The position numbers and the translations under genes were made by a program. Below the pieces are notes generated by a model. The model did not search any database. It had not been told where the DNA came from and saw only the letters and a program-made list of their open reading frames with translations. Shown in pieces: positions 42,144 through 51,124 of a DNA stretch of 64,000 nucleotides; positions within the stretch are counted from its first letter, which is position 1; every line of letters starts with the position of its first letter. Origin of the DNA: Falsiroseomonas sp050563535 (GTDB lineage: Bacteria; Pseudomonadota; Alphaproteobacteria; Acetobacterales; Acetobacteraceae); contig NZ_JBNXUO010000024.1 in NCBI RefSeq assembly GCF_050563535.1, positions 16,988 to 80,987 on the forward strand. The letters run 5' to 3'.

Positions 42144-43229
42144 TCACGGCACGCCGCCGCTCCGCCGGCCGAAGAACCGCGCCGCCGGCAGTTCCACCAG
42201 CCGCCACGCGAACCAGCCGAGGACGAGGCTGGCCCCCAGCCCGGCCGCCATCAGCGCGATCCGCTCCGCCGGCTCGACCGGGGTGGCCCGCAGCAGCAGC
42301 ACCAGCGCCGCCTCCACGAACACCCAGGACAGGTAGATGCCGAAGGACGCCTCGCCGAGCGTCCAGGCGAGGTCGCGCGGCGGCCCCCGGCCCGGCACCT
42401 CCATGCCGAGCCGGCAGACCAGCGCGGCGAGGCCGGCCACCACCACCACGTCCACGCCGAGCGCGAGGCCAACCGGCACCAGCACCGCCGCGGACGCAGT
42501 CGCAAGGCCGGCATCGACCATGCGGAGCGTCACCAGCCTCGCCAGCGCGATGCCGAGCAGGAATTCGAGCCCGAATCGCACCAGGCCGAGATGCAGGGTC
42601 CAGTTCAGCTGCGTGCGCGGCCGCAGCTCCCCCAGCAGCGCCAGCGCGCAGAGGCAGAGCACCGAGACCAGCACCGCGCCCGCCGGCCGCAACCCGATGG
42701 CCGGCACCAGCAGCAGCGGGAAGACGAGGTAGCCGGCCCAAACCGCCGACAGCGCCCAGGACGGGTAGTTCCAGGCATGGATGCCCGTCGTCTCCCACGC
42801 ATGCAGCAGCGCCGCCTGCATCGCGAATTCCCAGGCGCCGAAGCGCTGCGGCTCGTTGATCCGAAGGTCCAGCAGGACCGCAAGCCCGACCAGCAGCGCC
42901 AGCGCCAGCAGCATCGCGAGATGCAGGGGGAAGACGCGTTCCGCGCGCCGCCGCACGAAATCCGCCCAGCCGGCGAGGCCGAGCGGCGGGCGGTGGCGGT
43001 AGCCAAGGAACAGCGCGAAGCCGGACAGCACGAAGAACCCGTCCACGCCGAGATAGCCGCGCATCACGATGACATCCGCCACCGGCAGGCTGCGCAGGGC
43101 GTGCAGCGTCAGCTCGAGGTGGTAGACCAGCACCCAGATGATGAGCAGCAGCCGCAGCCGCGTCAGCGTGGCCAGCCGTTCCGGCTTCGCCGAAACGGCC
43201 CTCCCGACGCCCTGCATCGCTCCCATCAC
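42144..43229 (-). CDS. Acyltransferase 3 family membrane protein
   Basis: A 361-residue integral membrane protein with about ten spans. It has the family's catalytic His in WVLVYHLEL (about residue 37) and the LGVDGFFVLSGFAL segment (about residues 59-73). These proteins O-acetylate or succinylate exopolysaccharide, lipopolysaccharide or peptidoglycan. It converges with the glycosyltransferase by nine bases and is divergent from the polymerase gene. Substrate inferred from locus only. Confidence 0.85.
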   Translation of the reverse strand: MMGAMQGVGRAVSAKPERLATLTRLRLLLIIWVLVYHLELTLHALRSLPVADVIVMRGYLGVDGFFVLSGFALFLGYRHRPPLGLAGWADFVRRRAERVFPLHLAMLLALALLVGLAVLLDLRINEPQRFGAWEFAMQAALLHAWETTGIHAWNYPSWALSAVWAGYLVFPLLLVPAIGLRPAGAVLVSVLCLCALALLGELRPRTQLNWTLHLGLVRFGLEFLLGIALARLVTLRMVDAGLATASAAVLVPVGLALGVDVVVVAGLAALVCRLGMEVPGRGPPRDLAWTLGEASFGIYLSWVFVEAALVLLLRATPVEPAERIALMAAGLGASLVLGWFAWRLVELPAARFFGRRSGGVP

Positions 43230-43289
43230 GCACTCCTGACCGCTTCGTGACTGGGCCTTCGCCCCTCTGGCGCGTCACAACGCTCTGCC

Positions 43290-44669
43290 ATGCGCACCGT
43301 TCCGCCCGCGCTTCTGTTTCCCGTCGCCGCGCTGATCATCGGCTCGGCCCTCATGCTGCTCGCCATCGTGCAGCCGCAGACGGCGCTCGCGCTGCTGCCG
43401 GCGCTGGTCGCGCTGATGCTCGCGCTGCTGTTCTACGAGGCGCCGCTGCTGGCGGTCGTGCTGATGATCGCCTGCTACGGCCTGGCGGTCGACGTCCAGC
43501 TCGACCTGCTGACGGGGAATGCCGGCGCGTCGGCGACGGCCGCGCTCGGCTCCGCGGTGGTGAAGGTGATCCCCTTCGGGATCGCGGCGATGCTCTGCCT
43601 CCGCTACGGCTTCGCGCCCGCGATCAACTGGCCGTTCCTCGCCTTCACCGCGGTCGCGATGGTCAGCCTGGTGGTGCTGCCCATGGGCCGCATCTCCACG
43701 ACCGGCGAGATGGTGCGCAGCTTCATTGGCTCCACCGCGCCCTTCATCATCGCCTTCGCCGCGGCGCCGCGCAGCCTGTGGTCGGCGCTTTGCAAGGGGG
43801 TGGTGCTGCTGCCGCTGGTCAGCGTGGCCTTCGGCCTGGTGACCACGGTGCTCGGGCTGCACCCGGCCTTCGACCAGAACTGGCGGCTCCAGGGCCTGCA
43901 TTCGCCACCATTCCTGGCGGGGTTCTGCGTCACCGCCGTCTTCGCGGCGACGCTCGAGTACCTGCGGACCTGGCAGACGCGCTGGCTGGTGCTCGGCGGC
44001 GCGGTCGTCGCGGTGCTGCTGGCGACGCAGGCGCGCGCGCCGCTCGGCGCGGTGGCGCTGTTCCTGCTGGTCGTCCTGTTCTTCTCGGACCGGCGGACCT
44101 TCCCGCTGAAGCGGAAGGTCGATCTCCTGATGGGCGGGCTGGTGCCCGGCGCGCTGCTGCTCGGCCCGCTCGTCCTCTTCGCCGCCGAACGGCTCTTCGC
44201 GGCCGACGGGGAGACCCGCTTCTCCGGCCGCGACGTGATCTGGCCCTATTTCATCGACGCGATCGAGAACCGGCCCCTGTTCGGCTACGGGCTGGGCGCG
44301 GGCAAGCTCATCGTGAACCCCGAGGACCCGGCGATCCGGCTGATCCGCAGCAACGCCGCGCACAACGAATACCTGCGCCTCGCGGTGGATGCCGGCATCA
44401 TCGGCTGCGCGGTCATCTTCGCGGCGATCATCGCCTGGATCTGGGCGGGCAGCCGCCGCGCGGCGCCTGCGGACCGGCTGGTGCTGCGCGCCGCGCTGCT
44501 CGGCGCGCTGCTGCACAGCGGCTTCGACAACACGCTGATCGCCAATATCGGCGTGATCCAGTTCACCTGGTTCGCCGCGGCGATGGCGCGCGCGCGGCTC
44601 GAACGGCGCCAGGCCACGCCGGAAGCGGCGCTGCGGGCCGCCCTGGCGCATCGCGCGCCCGCGAGATGA
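43290..44669 (+). CDS. O-antigen ligase/Wzy-like polymerase
   Basis: A 459-residue membrane protein with about eleven spans and a periplasmic loop containing RFSGRDVIWPYFIDAI and AAHNEYLRLAVDAGIIG (around residues 352-370), the Wzy_C/O-antigen ligase hallmark with a conserved His. It would polymerise the flipped oligosaccharide units or ligate them to a carrier. Its stop overlaps the following acyltransferase gene (ATGA). Confidence 0.85.
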   Translation: MRTVPPALLFPVAALIIGSALMLLAIVQPQTALALLPALVALMLALLFYEAPLLAVVLMIACYGLAVDVQLDLLTGNAGASATAALGSAVVKVIPFGIAAMLCLRYGFAPAINWPFLAFTAVAMVSLVVLPMGRISTTGEMVRSFIGSTAPFIIAFAAAPRSLWSALCKGVVLLPLVSVAFGLVTTVLGLHPAFDQNWRLQGLHSPPFLAGFCVTAVFAATLEYLRTWQTRWLVLGGAVVAVLLATQARAPLGAVALFLLVVLFFSDRRTFPLKRKVDLLMGGLVPGALLLGPLVLFAAERLFAADGETRFSGRDVIWPYFIDAIENRPLFGYGLGAGKLIVNPEDPAIRLIRSNAAHNEYLRLAVDAGIIGCAVIFAAIIAWIWAGSRRAAPADRLVLRAALLGALLHSGFDNTLIANIGVIQFTWFAAAMARARLERRQATPEAALRAALAHRAPAR

Positions 44670-45682
44670 ACGCGCCGGCCGGGGCCGCGCAGGCCCGCGC
44701 GCGGCGGCTCGACCTGGACCGCGCCAAGGGCATCGCCATCCTGCTGGTCGTGGTCGGCCACATCGTGGCGGCGGAGCCGCCGGCCGGCGCCGAATGGTAC
44801 GACGTGCTGCGCTACGCCATCTACCGCTTCCACATGCCGTTCTTCCTGTATCTCAGCGGCTATGTCGCGATGCTGAGCGGCGCGCTCCGCACACCGATGG
44901 CGGCGATGCCGCGCTTCGCGCTCCGGCGCGCGCAGCGGCTGCTGCTGCCCTTCCTGCTGCTGGGGACGGTGGTGCTGGCGGGGAAGCTGGTCGCGCAGGA
45001 ATTCGTCCATGTGGACAACCGCGCCGCCGGCCTGCTCCCGGGCCTGCGCGACCTCGTGCTGACCACCGAGGACAGCCCGGCCACCTTCATCTGGTTCCTC
45101 TGGGTGCTGTTCCTGTGCTCGGTTGCCGCGCCGCCGGTCTGGCGGGCCTTCGGCACGGCGGGCCTGCTGGCGGGCGGGCTGCTGCTGCTGGCGGTGGAGC
45201 TGCCGGCCATCTCCTATCTCGACCGCTTCGCCGACCATGCCCTGTTCTTCGCCGTCGGCGCCGCGGTGGCGGAACGCGAGGCGCGGCTGCTGCCGGCCTT
45301 CGTCGCGCGGCAGGGGCTGGCCTGGGGGGTGCTGGCGGCGACGCTCGGCGCCGCGCTTGCCGGCTGGCTGCCGGGCGACCTGTCGCTGCTGGTCTGCGGG
45401 CTGGCAGCCATCCCGGCGCTGCACGGGCTTGCCGCCGCGCCCGTCATGGCGCGACAGGGCTGGACCCTCTGGCTCGGCCGGAGGTCGATGGCGATCTACC
45501 TGTTCAACGTGATCGCCATCGGCGTGGTCAAGGCGTTGCTGCTACGGGCGGGGGTGCCCTGGACCGCGGCCGGCTTCTGGATCCACGCCCCCGCGCTGAC
45601 CGCGGCGGGGGTGTTCCTGCCGGTGCTCGGCAAGGAACTCGTCCTCCGCCGCATCCCCCCGCTGAACCGCATGACCGATTGA
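44666..45682 (+). CDS. Second acyltransferase 3 family membrane protein
   Basis: A 338-residue membrane protein with about ten spans. RLDLDRAKGIAILLVVVGH gives the family's N-terminal catalytic His (about residue 32), followed by YRFHMPFFLYLSGY. It belongs to the OafA/WecH-like group and probably decorates the polysaccharide. The gene is coupled to the polymerase gene by ATGA overlap. Its TGA stop is the first three bases of dispersed element copy B. Confidence 0.85.
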   Translation: MNAPAGAAQARARRLDLDRAKGIAILLVVVGHIVAAEPPAGAEWYDVLRYAIYRFHMPFFLYLSGYVAMLSGALRTPMAAMPRFALRRAQRLLLPFLLLGTVVLAGKLVAQEFVHVDNRAAGLLPGLRDLVLTTEDSPATFIWFLWVLFLCSVAAPPVWRAFGTAGLLAGGLLLLAVELPAISYLDRFADHALFFAVGAAVAEREARLLPAFVARQGLAWGVLAATLGAALAGWLPGDLSLLVCGLAAIPALHGLAAAPVMARQGWTLWLGRRSMAIYLFNVIAIGVVKALLLRAGVPWTAAGFWIHAPALTAAGVFLPVLGKELVLRRIPPLNRMTD

Positions 45683-45836
45683 TACTTGGCTCATGAAGTG
45701 CTGACGCACTTCATCCTCGGACGCCGGCGGCCGGCATCCGCCGGCTTCCGCTTCGCGGCACCTGGCGCGGCCGCCATCCGGCGGCCCGGCGGGCTCTCCG
45801 CCCGCCGCAGGTGAGTACTTGACGAGCCGGGTATGA
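45680..45836. repeat. Dispersed hairpin element, copy B
   Basis: This copy is the same as copy A at 3920-4069 over the first ~39 bases (including the ATGAAGTGC/GCACTTCAT hairpin at 45694-45715) and over the last GAGCCGGGTATGA. The interior is about seven bases longer and of unrelated GC-rich sequence with its own nested inverted repeats. The surrounding gap 45683-45900 contains no gene. Confidence 0.85.
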
Positions 45837-45900
45837 GGCCACCCGGCCTGTCCCCCGGGCACGGGCCGGCCGCCGACCTGGGGTGACCCGGCCCGGGCGG

Positions 45901-46902
45901 TCAGGCCGCCTGCTGCTTGTCGCCGTAGCCCTGGGGATGGGCCGAATGCCAGGCCCAGGCCGTCCGCACGATGTCGTCGAGCGAGGCGAAGCGCGGGGTC
46001 CAGCCGGTATCCGCCCGCAGCTTCGCCGAGGAGGCGACCAGCACCGCCGGGTCGCCCTCGCGCCGGGGGCCGAGCGTGTGGGGGACGGGACGGCCGGCGA
46101 TGCGCCCCACCGTCTCGATGACCTCCTTCACCGAATACCCCGTCCCGTTGCCGAGGTTGTAGCGGACCGAGCGGTGGTCCAGCAGCGGCAGCACGCGCAG
46201 ATGCGCCTCCGCCAGGTCGGCCACATGGACGTAGTCCCGCACGCCCGTGCCGTCCGGCGTCTCGTAGTCGGTGCCGAACACCGTCAACGGCGCGCGGCTG
46301 CCCATGGCCGCGCCGATGGCCAGCGGGATCAGGTGCGTCTCCGGGTCGTGGTCCTCGCCCGCGCGGCCGGCGGGGTCGGCGCCGGCGGCGTTGAAGTAGC
46401 GCAGCGTCGCGAAGCGCAGCCCGTGGATCCGCTCGGCCCATTCCAGCGCGCGTTCGCACATCAGCTTGCTCTCGCCATAGGGCGAGACGGGGCCGAGCCG
46501 CTGCTCCTCGTCGATCGGGATGCGTTCGGGGAAGCCGAACAGCGCGGCGGTGGAGGAGATGACGAGCTTGCGGCACCCCGCCTTCACCGCGGCATCGGCC
46601 ACAGTCAGGGTGGTCGTCAGGTTCTCCGCCATGTAGCGCATGGGCTGGCGCATGCTGTCGCCCACCAGCGACAGGGCGGCGAAGTGCAGCACCGCGTCGA
46701 AGGGCCCGTGGCGGAACGCCTCGGCCAGCGCGCGCCAGTCGTCGCAGCGCCCGGTCACCAGGGTCGCGGCGGGGGGCACCGCGCTGCGGTGCCCCTTGCT
46801 CAGGTCGTCCAGGACGACGACCTCGTCGCCGCGATCGAGGAGGGCCAGCACCGTGTGGCTGCCCACATAGCCGGCCCCGCCGGTGACCAGGTAGCGCGCC
46901 AA
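45901..46902 (-). CDS. galE: UDP-glucose 4-epimerase
   Basis: A 333-residue SDR enzyme interconverting UDP-glucose and UDP-galactose. It has the NAD motif GGAGYVGSHT (residues 7-16), the catalytic SSTAALFG and YGESK (YxxxK), and RYFNAAGADP in the substrate site, typical of GalE. The start is TTG at 46902, four bases after the wzc-like stop, with GGAG seven bases upstream inside the previous gene; a longer frame exists but would break the family N-terminus. It supplies UDP-galactose to the polymer. Confidence 0.92.
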   Translation of the reverse strand: MARYLVTGGAGYVGSHTVLALLDRGDEVVVLDDLSKGHRSAVPPAATLVTGRCDDWRALAEAFRHGPFDAVLHFAALSLVGDSMRQPMRYMAENLTTTLTVADAAVKAGCRKLVISSTAALFGFPERIPIDEEQRLGPVSPYGESKLMCERALEWAERIHGLRFATLRYFNAAGADPAGRAGEDHDPETHLIPLAIGAAMGSRAPLTVFGTDYETPDGTGVRDYVHVADLAEAHLRVLPLLDHRSVRYNLGNGTGYSVKEVIETVGRIAGRPVPHTLGPRREGDPAVLVASSAKLRADTGWTPRFASLDDIVRTAWAWHSAHPQGYGDKQQAA

Positions 46903-46906
46903 GTCC

Positions 46907-49177
46907 CTACTCCCTGAAGTAGCCGCTGTAGCGGGGATGATACACCTCGCTGTCGGCATAGCCCGAGCGGCGATGCGCCTTCGCATCGACCTGCGTCAGC
47001 GCCGCGCCCACGATCCGGGCCTTGGCGTCCTCCAGCAGGGCGAGGGAGTTCCGCACCACCGACCTCGGCGTGTCCCGCCACTTCACGCACAGCAAAGTGG
47101 CATCCGCAAGGCGGGCGACCACGCGCGCATCGGCCATCGCCAGCGCCGGCGGCGCGTCCAGGATCACCAGGTCGTATTCCCGCCGCACCCGTTCCAGCAG
47201 CCCGGCCATCGCCTCGCTCATGAACAGGCCGAGCGAGTGGATCTCCGCCGCCCCGGCCGGGATGTAGTCGAGCCCGGTCAGGTGGTCGCGCCGGACGATC
47301 TGCTCATAGGCCGCCTGCCCCAGCAGCAGGTCGGTCACCCCCGCCGCGGCCTCGGCGCGGAAGACGCGGCCGACGGAGGGCTGGCGGATGTCGCAGTCCA
47401 CCAGCAGCACCTTCTCCCCGTTCATCGCGGCGGAGCGGGAGAGCGCGACGGCGGTGGTGGTCTTGCCCTCGCCCGGGCGCGCCGCCGTCACCACCACCAC
47501 CTTCGGCGGGTCGGTGCCGAGCCAGAGCGCGGCGCGCAGCGTGCGCATGCTCTCGCTGAAGGGGCTCAGCGGCTTGCGGGCCACGTAGTCCTCGACCCGG
47601 TGGCGGCCGAGCATGCCGCGCCGCAGCGTCGGCACCAGCGCCAGGCAGGGCAGGCCGAGGGCGGAGCGGATCTCGTCGCCGGTGCGGATCGTGCTGTCAG
47701 CCTGCTCCAGGAACCACACCAGCAGCAGCCCGAACAGCGCCCCCAGCATCGCCGCCGCCGCGACGAACAGCGACGGCTTCGGGAAAGACGGGATGCCCGG
47801 CACGATCGCGGGGGAGAGGATGCGCGCATCCGGCTTCTCGATCGCGGTCTGGCTGACGGTGGACTGGCTGCGCTCCAGCACCGCGCGCAGCAGGCTGCGC
47901 GCCGCCTCCGTCTCGCGCTCCAGCGCGTTGATGCGGATCTCGGCGCCCTGGGTCTGGTTCAGCCGCGCCTCCTGCTCCCGCCGGCTGGCCTCTAGGCTGT
48001 TGACCCGCGCCCGCGCCGCGCGCGCCTCGGCGTCGAGCGCCTGCACGACGCGGCCCGTCTCCGCCCCGACCGCGCGTTCGGCGGCGGCCAGGCGCGACGC
48101 CGCGGCGCGCACATCCGGGTGCCCGCTGCCCAGCGTGGCCGCCAGGCGGTCGAGCTCGCGCCGCGCCTCGTCCCGCGCCGCGCGCTGGGTCACGAGGTTG
48201 GCGGAGCCGAGCGCGGTCAGGTCCGCACCGCCGCCGCCGCTGCCCCGCGCGGCGCCGAGCCGCGCCTCGGCGGTGGCGAGCTGGTTGCGCGCCTCCACCA
48301 GGTCCTGGGTGATGCGGCTGATCTGCTCGGTGCCGAGCGCGGCGTTGACGCCCCGCGTCAGGCCGGACTGGCTGCGCAGCTCGGCGATCCGGGCCTCGTT
48401 CTGCTGCACCTCCTGGCGAAGCTGGCCGATCCGGCCGTCCAGCCAGTCATTCGCCCGGCGCACCGCGGTGAACTTCGCCTCCAGCTGGTCGGCGATGTAC
48501 AGCTCGGCCGCGAGGTTCGCCGCCGCCGCCGCCAGCTGCGGGTCCTCGGAGGTGAAGCGGATCTGCAGCACCCGGCTGTTGCGCACCACCTGCACGTCGA
48601 GCCGCCCCTGAACCGCCTCGCCCGCCTGGATCTCGGCCAGCTCGGGCGGCGGCACCTCGGCGATGCGGCGCGGCGCGATCGCCTCCGCCAGGTCGGGCGA
48701 GACGCGGGCCGCGACATTGGCAAGGGCGGTGCGGAAGCGGAAGGGCAGGCTCGTCGCACGTTCCTGGTCCTGCAACCACCAGGCGAATTCTCGCCGCTCC
48801 GTCAGGCCGAAGCGCGCCACCAGGCGTCGCGCGACGGAGAGCGACTTGATGATTTCCACCTGGCTCGCCAGCACCGCATCCGTCGTGCTCTCGTCGCGCA
48901 GGATGCTCTGCAGCTCGCGCGCCGCATACTCGGTCGGCTCGAACATCACGGTGGTGCCGGCGGTGTAGCGCGGCGTGATGCTCTTCGCGGCGATCAGGGC
49001 GGCCAGGGGGAACAGCAGCACGCAGGCGATCAGCACCCGCCGCCGCCGGCGCAGCGCGCCGAGCAGCGCGGCGAGGTTGAGGCCCTCCGGCTCGATCGGC
49101 GCTGCAGGCGGCGCGGCGCGCGGCGCCGCACGACGCTCCGCGGGCGCGCGGGTCTCTGCGACGGGTCGATCGAGCAT
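46907..49177 (-). CDS. Wzc-like exopolysaccharide co-polymerase and tyrosine autokinase
   Basis: A 756-residue inner-membrane protein. Residues about 30-70 have the Wzz first span, then periplasmic coiled coils follow (to about 450), a second span at about 475-495 and a cytoplasmic BY-kinase. The kinase has Walker A AARPGEGKTTTA, Walker A' LLVDCDIRQPS and Walker B VILDAPP. The C-terminal Tyr cluster (GYADSEVYHPRYSGYFRE) is the autophosphorylation tail. It controls polymer length and export together with the OPX protein, encoded divergently 224 bases away. Start at 49177; a GTG six bases earlier is also possible. Confidence 0.92.
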   Translation of the reverse strand: MLDRPVAETRAPAERRAAPRAAPPAAPIEPEGLNLAALLGALRRRRRVLIACVLLFPLAALIAAKSITPRYTAGTTVMFEPTEYAARELQSILRDESTTDAVLASQVEIIKSLSVARRLVARFGLTERREFAWWLQDQERATSLPFRFRTALANVAARVSPDLAEAIAPRRIAEVPPPELAEIQAGEAVQGRLDVQVVRNSRVLQIRFTSEDPQLAAAAANLAAELYIADQLEAKFTAVRRANDWLDGRIGQLRQEVQQNEARIAELRSQSGLTRGVNAALGTEQISRITQDLVEARNQLATAEARLGAARGSGGGGADLTALGSANLVTQRAARDEARRELDRLAATLGSGHPDVRAAASRLAAAERAVGAETGRVVQALDAEARAARARVNSLEASRREQEARLNQTQGAEIRINALERETEAARSLLRAVLERSQSTVSQTAIEKPDARILSPAIVPGIPSFPKPSLFVAAAAMLGALFGLLLVWFLEQADSTIRTGDEIRSALGLPCLALVPTLRRGMLGRHRVEDYVARKPLSPFSESMRTLRAALWLGTDPPKVVVVTAARPGEGKTTTAVALSRSAAMNGEKVLLVDCDIRQPSVGRVFRAEAAAGVTDLLLGQAAYEQIVRRDHLTGLDYIPAGAAEIHSLGLFMSEAMAGLLERVRREYDLVILDAPPALAMADARVVARLADATLLCVKWRDTPRSVVRNSLALLEDAKARIVGAALTQVDAKAHRRSGYADSEVYHPRYSGYFRE

Positions 49178-49247
49178 GGTCACGGAACTCCCCCGGGGCA
49201 CGGCGTGTTGATCCACCGTCATCGCGGACCACAACGCCGGGTTCTCA

Positions 49248-49268
49248 ACCGATCCGATCGGCATCGGT
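49248..49268. promoter_or_regulatory. Dyad between wzc-like and wza-like genes
   Basis: A 21-base region has outer arms ACCGAT/ATCGGT around an inner palindrome CCGATCGG. It lies roughly at the centre of the 224-base divergent region 49178-49401 that must hold both promoters. No good -10/-35 pair was found, so the locus might need an activator. Confidence 0.3.
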
Positions 49269-49401
49269 TCCGCGTTGTCGCAAACAAGGCCGTGATGACC
49301 CGCCATCGCAAGGAAACGCGATCCCCCTCCGCGCGTCGCCTCTGGCACGAACGTCTGGCCGCGTTCGGAACCGGTGGAGAGAGAAGAGAGGACCGCCCGC
49401 C

Positions 49402-49965
49402 ATGACCACACGACGCCTTGCCATCCTGCTGCCCGTGCTTGCCGTTGCCGCCTGCGCCAACCCCGGCGGGGACCTGCCGCCCCTGCCCGACTCGACGCGG
49501 TCCGACTACCGCCTCGGCCCCGAGGACCAGGTGCGGGTGACCGTTTTCAACGACCCGCGCCTGACCGGGGAATTCCGCGTGACCGACGCGGGCACCCTCA
49601 ACCTGCCGTTGATCGGCGCCGTCCGCGCCGGCGGGCGCACCACGACCCAGGTGGAACGCGCGATCGAGACCGCGATGCGCGAGAAGAACCTGTTCCGTGA
49701 CCCCTCGGCCGCGGTGCAGGTCGTCACCTACCGCCCGGTCTTCGTGCTGGGCCAGGTGGAGCGCGGCGGGCAGTTCCCCTACCAGCCCGGCATGACGGCG
49801 CTGTCCGCGGTGGCGGTGGCGGGGGGCTTCAACTACCGGGCGCTGCGCGACTACGTCGCGATCACCCGCGTGGGCGAGGACGGGCGCGCGCAGGAATACC
49901 GCGCCACCCGCCAGGCGCTGCTGATGCCCGGCGATGTCGTGACGGTCTACGAACGGCGCTTCTGA
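49402..49965 (+). CDS. Short OPX-type polysaccharide export lipoprotein (Wza-like)
   Basis: A 187-residue lipoprotein. The lipobox is AVAAC with Cys at about residue 18. The mature part has YRLGPEDQVRVTVFNDPRLTG (poly_export domain), then a single SLBB-like domain ending with LMPGDVVTVYERRF. It lacks the further SLBB copies and the C-terminal amphipathic helix that forms the Wza outer-membrane barrel, so it belongs to the short class of OPX proteins. Such proteins need a separate beta-barrel; the BBP2 barrel in this locus is a candidate. AGAGAGGA precedes the ATG. It is divergent from the wzc-like gene. Confidence 0.88.
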   Translation: MTTRRLAILLPVLAVAACANPGGDLPPLPDSTRSDYRLGPEDQVRVTVFNDPRLTGEFRVTDAGTLNLPLIGAVRAGGRTTTQVERAIETAMREKNLFRDPSAAVQVVTYRPVFVLGQVERGGQFPYQPGMTALSAVAVAGGFNYRALRDYVAITRVGEDGRAQEYRATRQALLMPGDVVTVYERRF

Positions 49966-49996
49966 CGGCGCCCCACCCCTCTCCCCCGCCCGCCAG

Positions 49997-50025
49997 GACC
50001 CTCCCCCGCGCCCCGGGGGAGGGTC
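49997..50025. terminator. Hairpin terminator after wza-like gene
   Basis: A perfect 12-base stem (GACCCTCCCCCG/CGGGGGAGGGTC) with a five-base loop lies 32 bases after the OPX stop. No U tract follows. Confidence 0.7.
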
Positions 50026-50081
50026 GATCCTTGGGCGGGGGACCGCGCCCGCATGTCGGACCTCCCCTGATCGCCCGCCCG

Positions 50082-50948
50082 ATGCCGCGCTATGGTCGGG
50101 TGGTGCGCCAGATCCTCGTTGCCCTCCTGTTGCTCGCCCTCGCCCTGCCCGCCCGCGCGGCCGACCCGCCGCTGGCCCGCGCCGCGGACTGGGCGGCCCG
50201 TCCCACCCCATCGGCCGGCCCGCCCCAGGCCATCGGCGGCACCTCGCTCGGCTGCCTCGCGGGCGGGGTGGCGCTGCCGCCGGACGGGCCCGGCTGGCAG
50301 GCCATCCGCACCTCCCGCAACCGCCATTGGGGCCATCCCGCGGCGCTCGACCTCGTCGCGCATGTCGCGGGGCGGGCGCGGGCGTCGGGGCTGCCGGATC
50401 TCTGGATCGGCGACATCGCGCAGCCGCGCGGCGGGCCGATGCCCTTCGGCCATGCCAGCCACCAGACCGGCCTCGACATCGACATCTGGCTCGACCTGCG
50501 GCCGAAGCCGCGCGTCCCGCCCGCCCAGCGGGAGGAGTTGTCCATTCCCTCGCTCGTCCTGCCCGACGAGTCGGGCGTGGACCCGGCGCGCTGGACACCG
50601 CGCCACGCGACGCTGATCCGCATCGCCGCCGAGGCGCCGGAGGTGGACCGCGTGCTGGTGAACCACGCCATCAAGCGCCGGCTCTGCGCCGACCATCGCG
50701 GCGCCCCCTGGCTTCGGCGGGTGCGGCCATGGCGCGGGCATGACAGCCACATGCATGTGCGCCTGCGCTGCCCTGGCGGCAGCCCGGACTGCCGCGACAT
50801 CGCGCCCCCGCCCGCGGGCGATGGCTGCGACGCCTCGCTCGACTGGTGGCTGACGGCCGAGGCGCGGCGCCCGCCGGCCGCGCCGGCCCGCCCGGGGCCG
50901 CCGCCCCGCCTGCCTCAGGCCTGCGCCGGGGTGCTCGGCGCCCCCTGA
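50082..50948 (+). CDS. mepA: Penicillin-insensitive murein endopeptidase (MepA-like)
   Basis: A 288-residue periplasmic LAS peptidase. The signal sequence runs to about LPARAA (residue 24). The metal and catalytic motifs are HASHQTGLDID (about residues 127-137), HAIKRRLCADH and HDSHMHVRL (near 220), as in M74 MepA, which cleaves D-Ala-meso-DAP crosslinks in peptidoglycan. Cysteines match the three disulfides of MepA in part. The start is taken as ATG 50082; GTG codons at 50100 and 50103 would also keep the signal. Confidence 0.88.
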   Translation: MPRYGRVVRQILVALLLLALALPARAADPPLARAADWAARPTPSAGPPQAIGGTSLGCLAGGVALPPDGPGWQAIRTSRNRHWGHPAALDLVAHVAGRARASGLPDLWIGDIAQPRGGPMPFGHASHQTGLDIDIWLDLRPKPRVPPAQREELSIPSLVLPDESGVDPARWTPRHATLIRIAAEAPEVDRVLVNHAIKRRLCADHRGAPWLRRVRPWRGHDSHMHVRLRCPGGSPDCRDIAPPPAGDGCDASLDWWLTAEARRPPAAPARPGPPPRLPQACAGVLGAP

Positions 50949-51124
50949 GCCCGCCCAATCCACGGGCAGGCTGCCCATGGGGAAGGCGCCCGCCCGGCTG
51001 CCGCCGCGGCCCGCCGCCCCGCGCGCGGCCCTGCGCCCTTGCGCGCCCCCCTTCCGGTGCCGCACACACGCCCCTGGCATGTGGCCGGCGCGGCCCGCAT
51101 GCGGGCGGCCGAGCGGGGGTTTGG

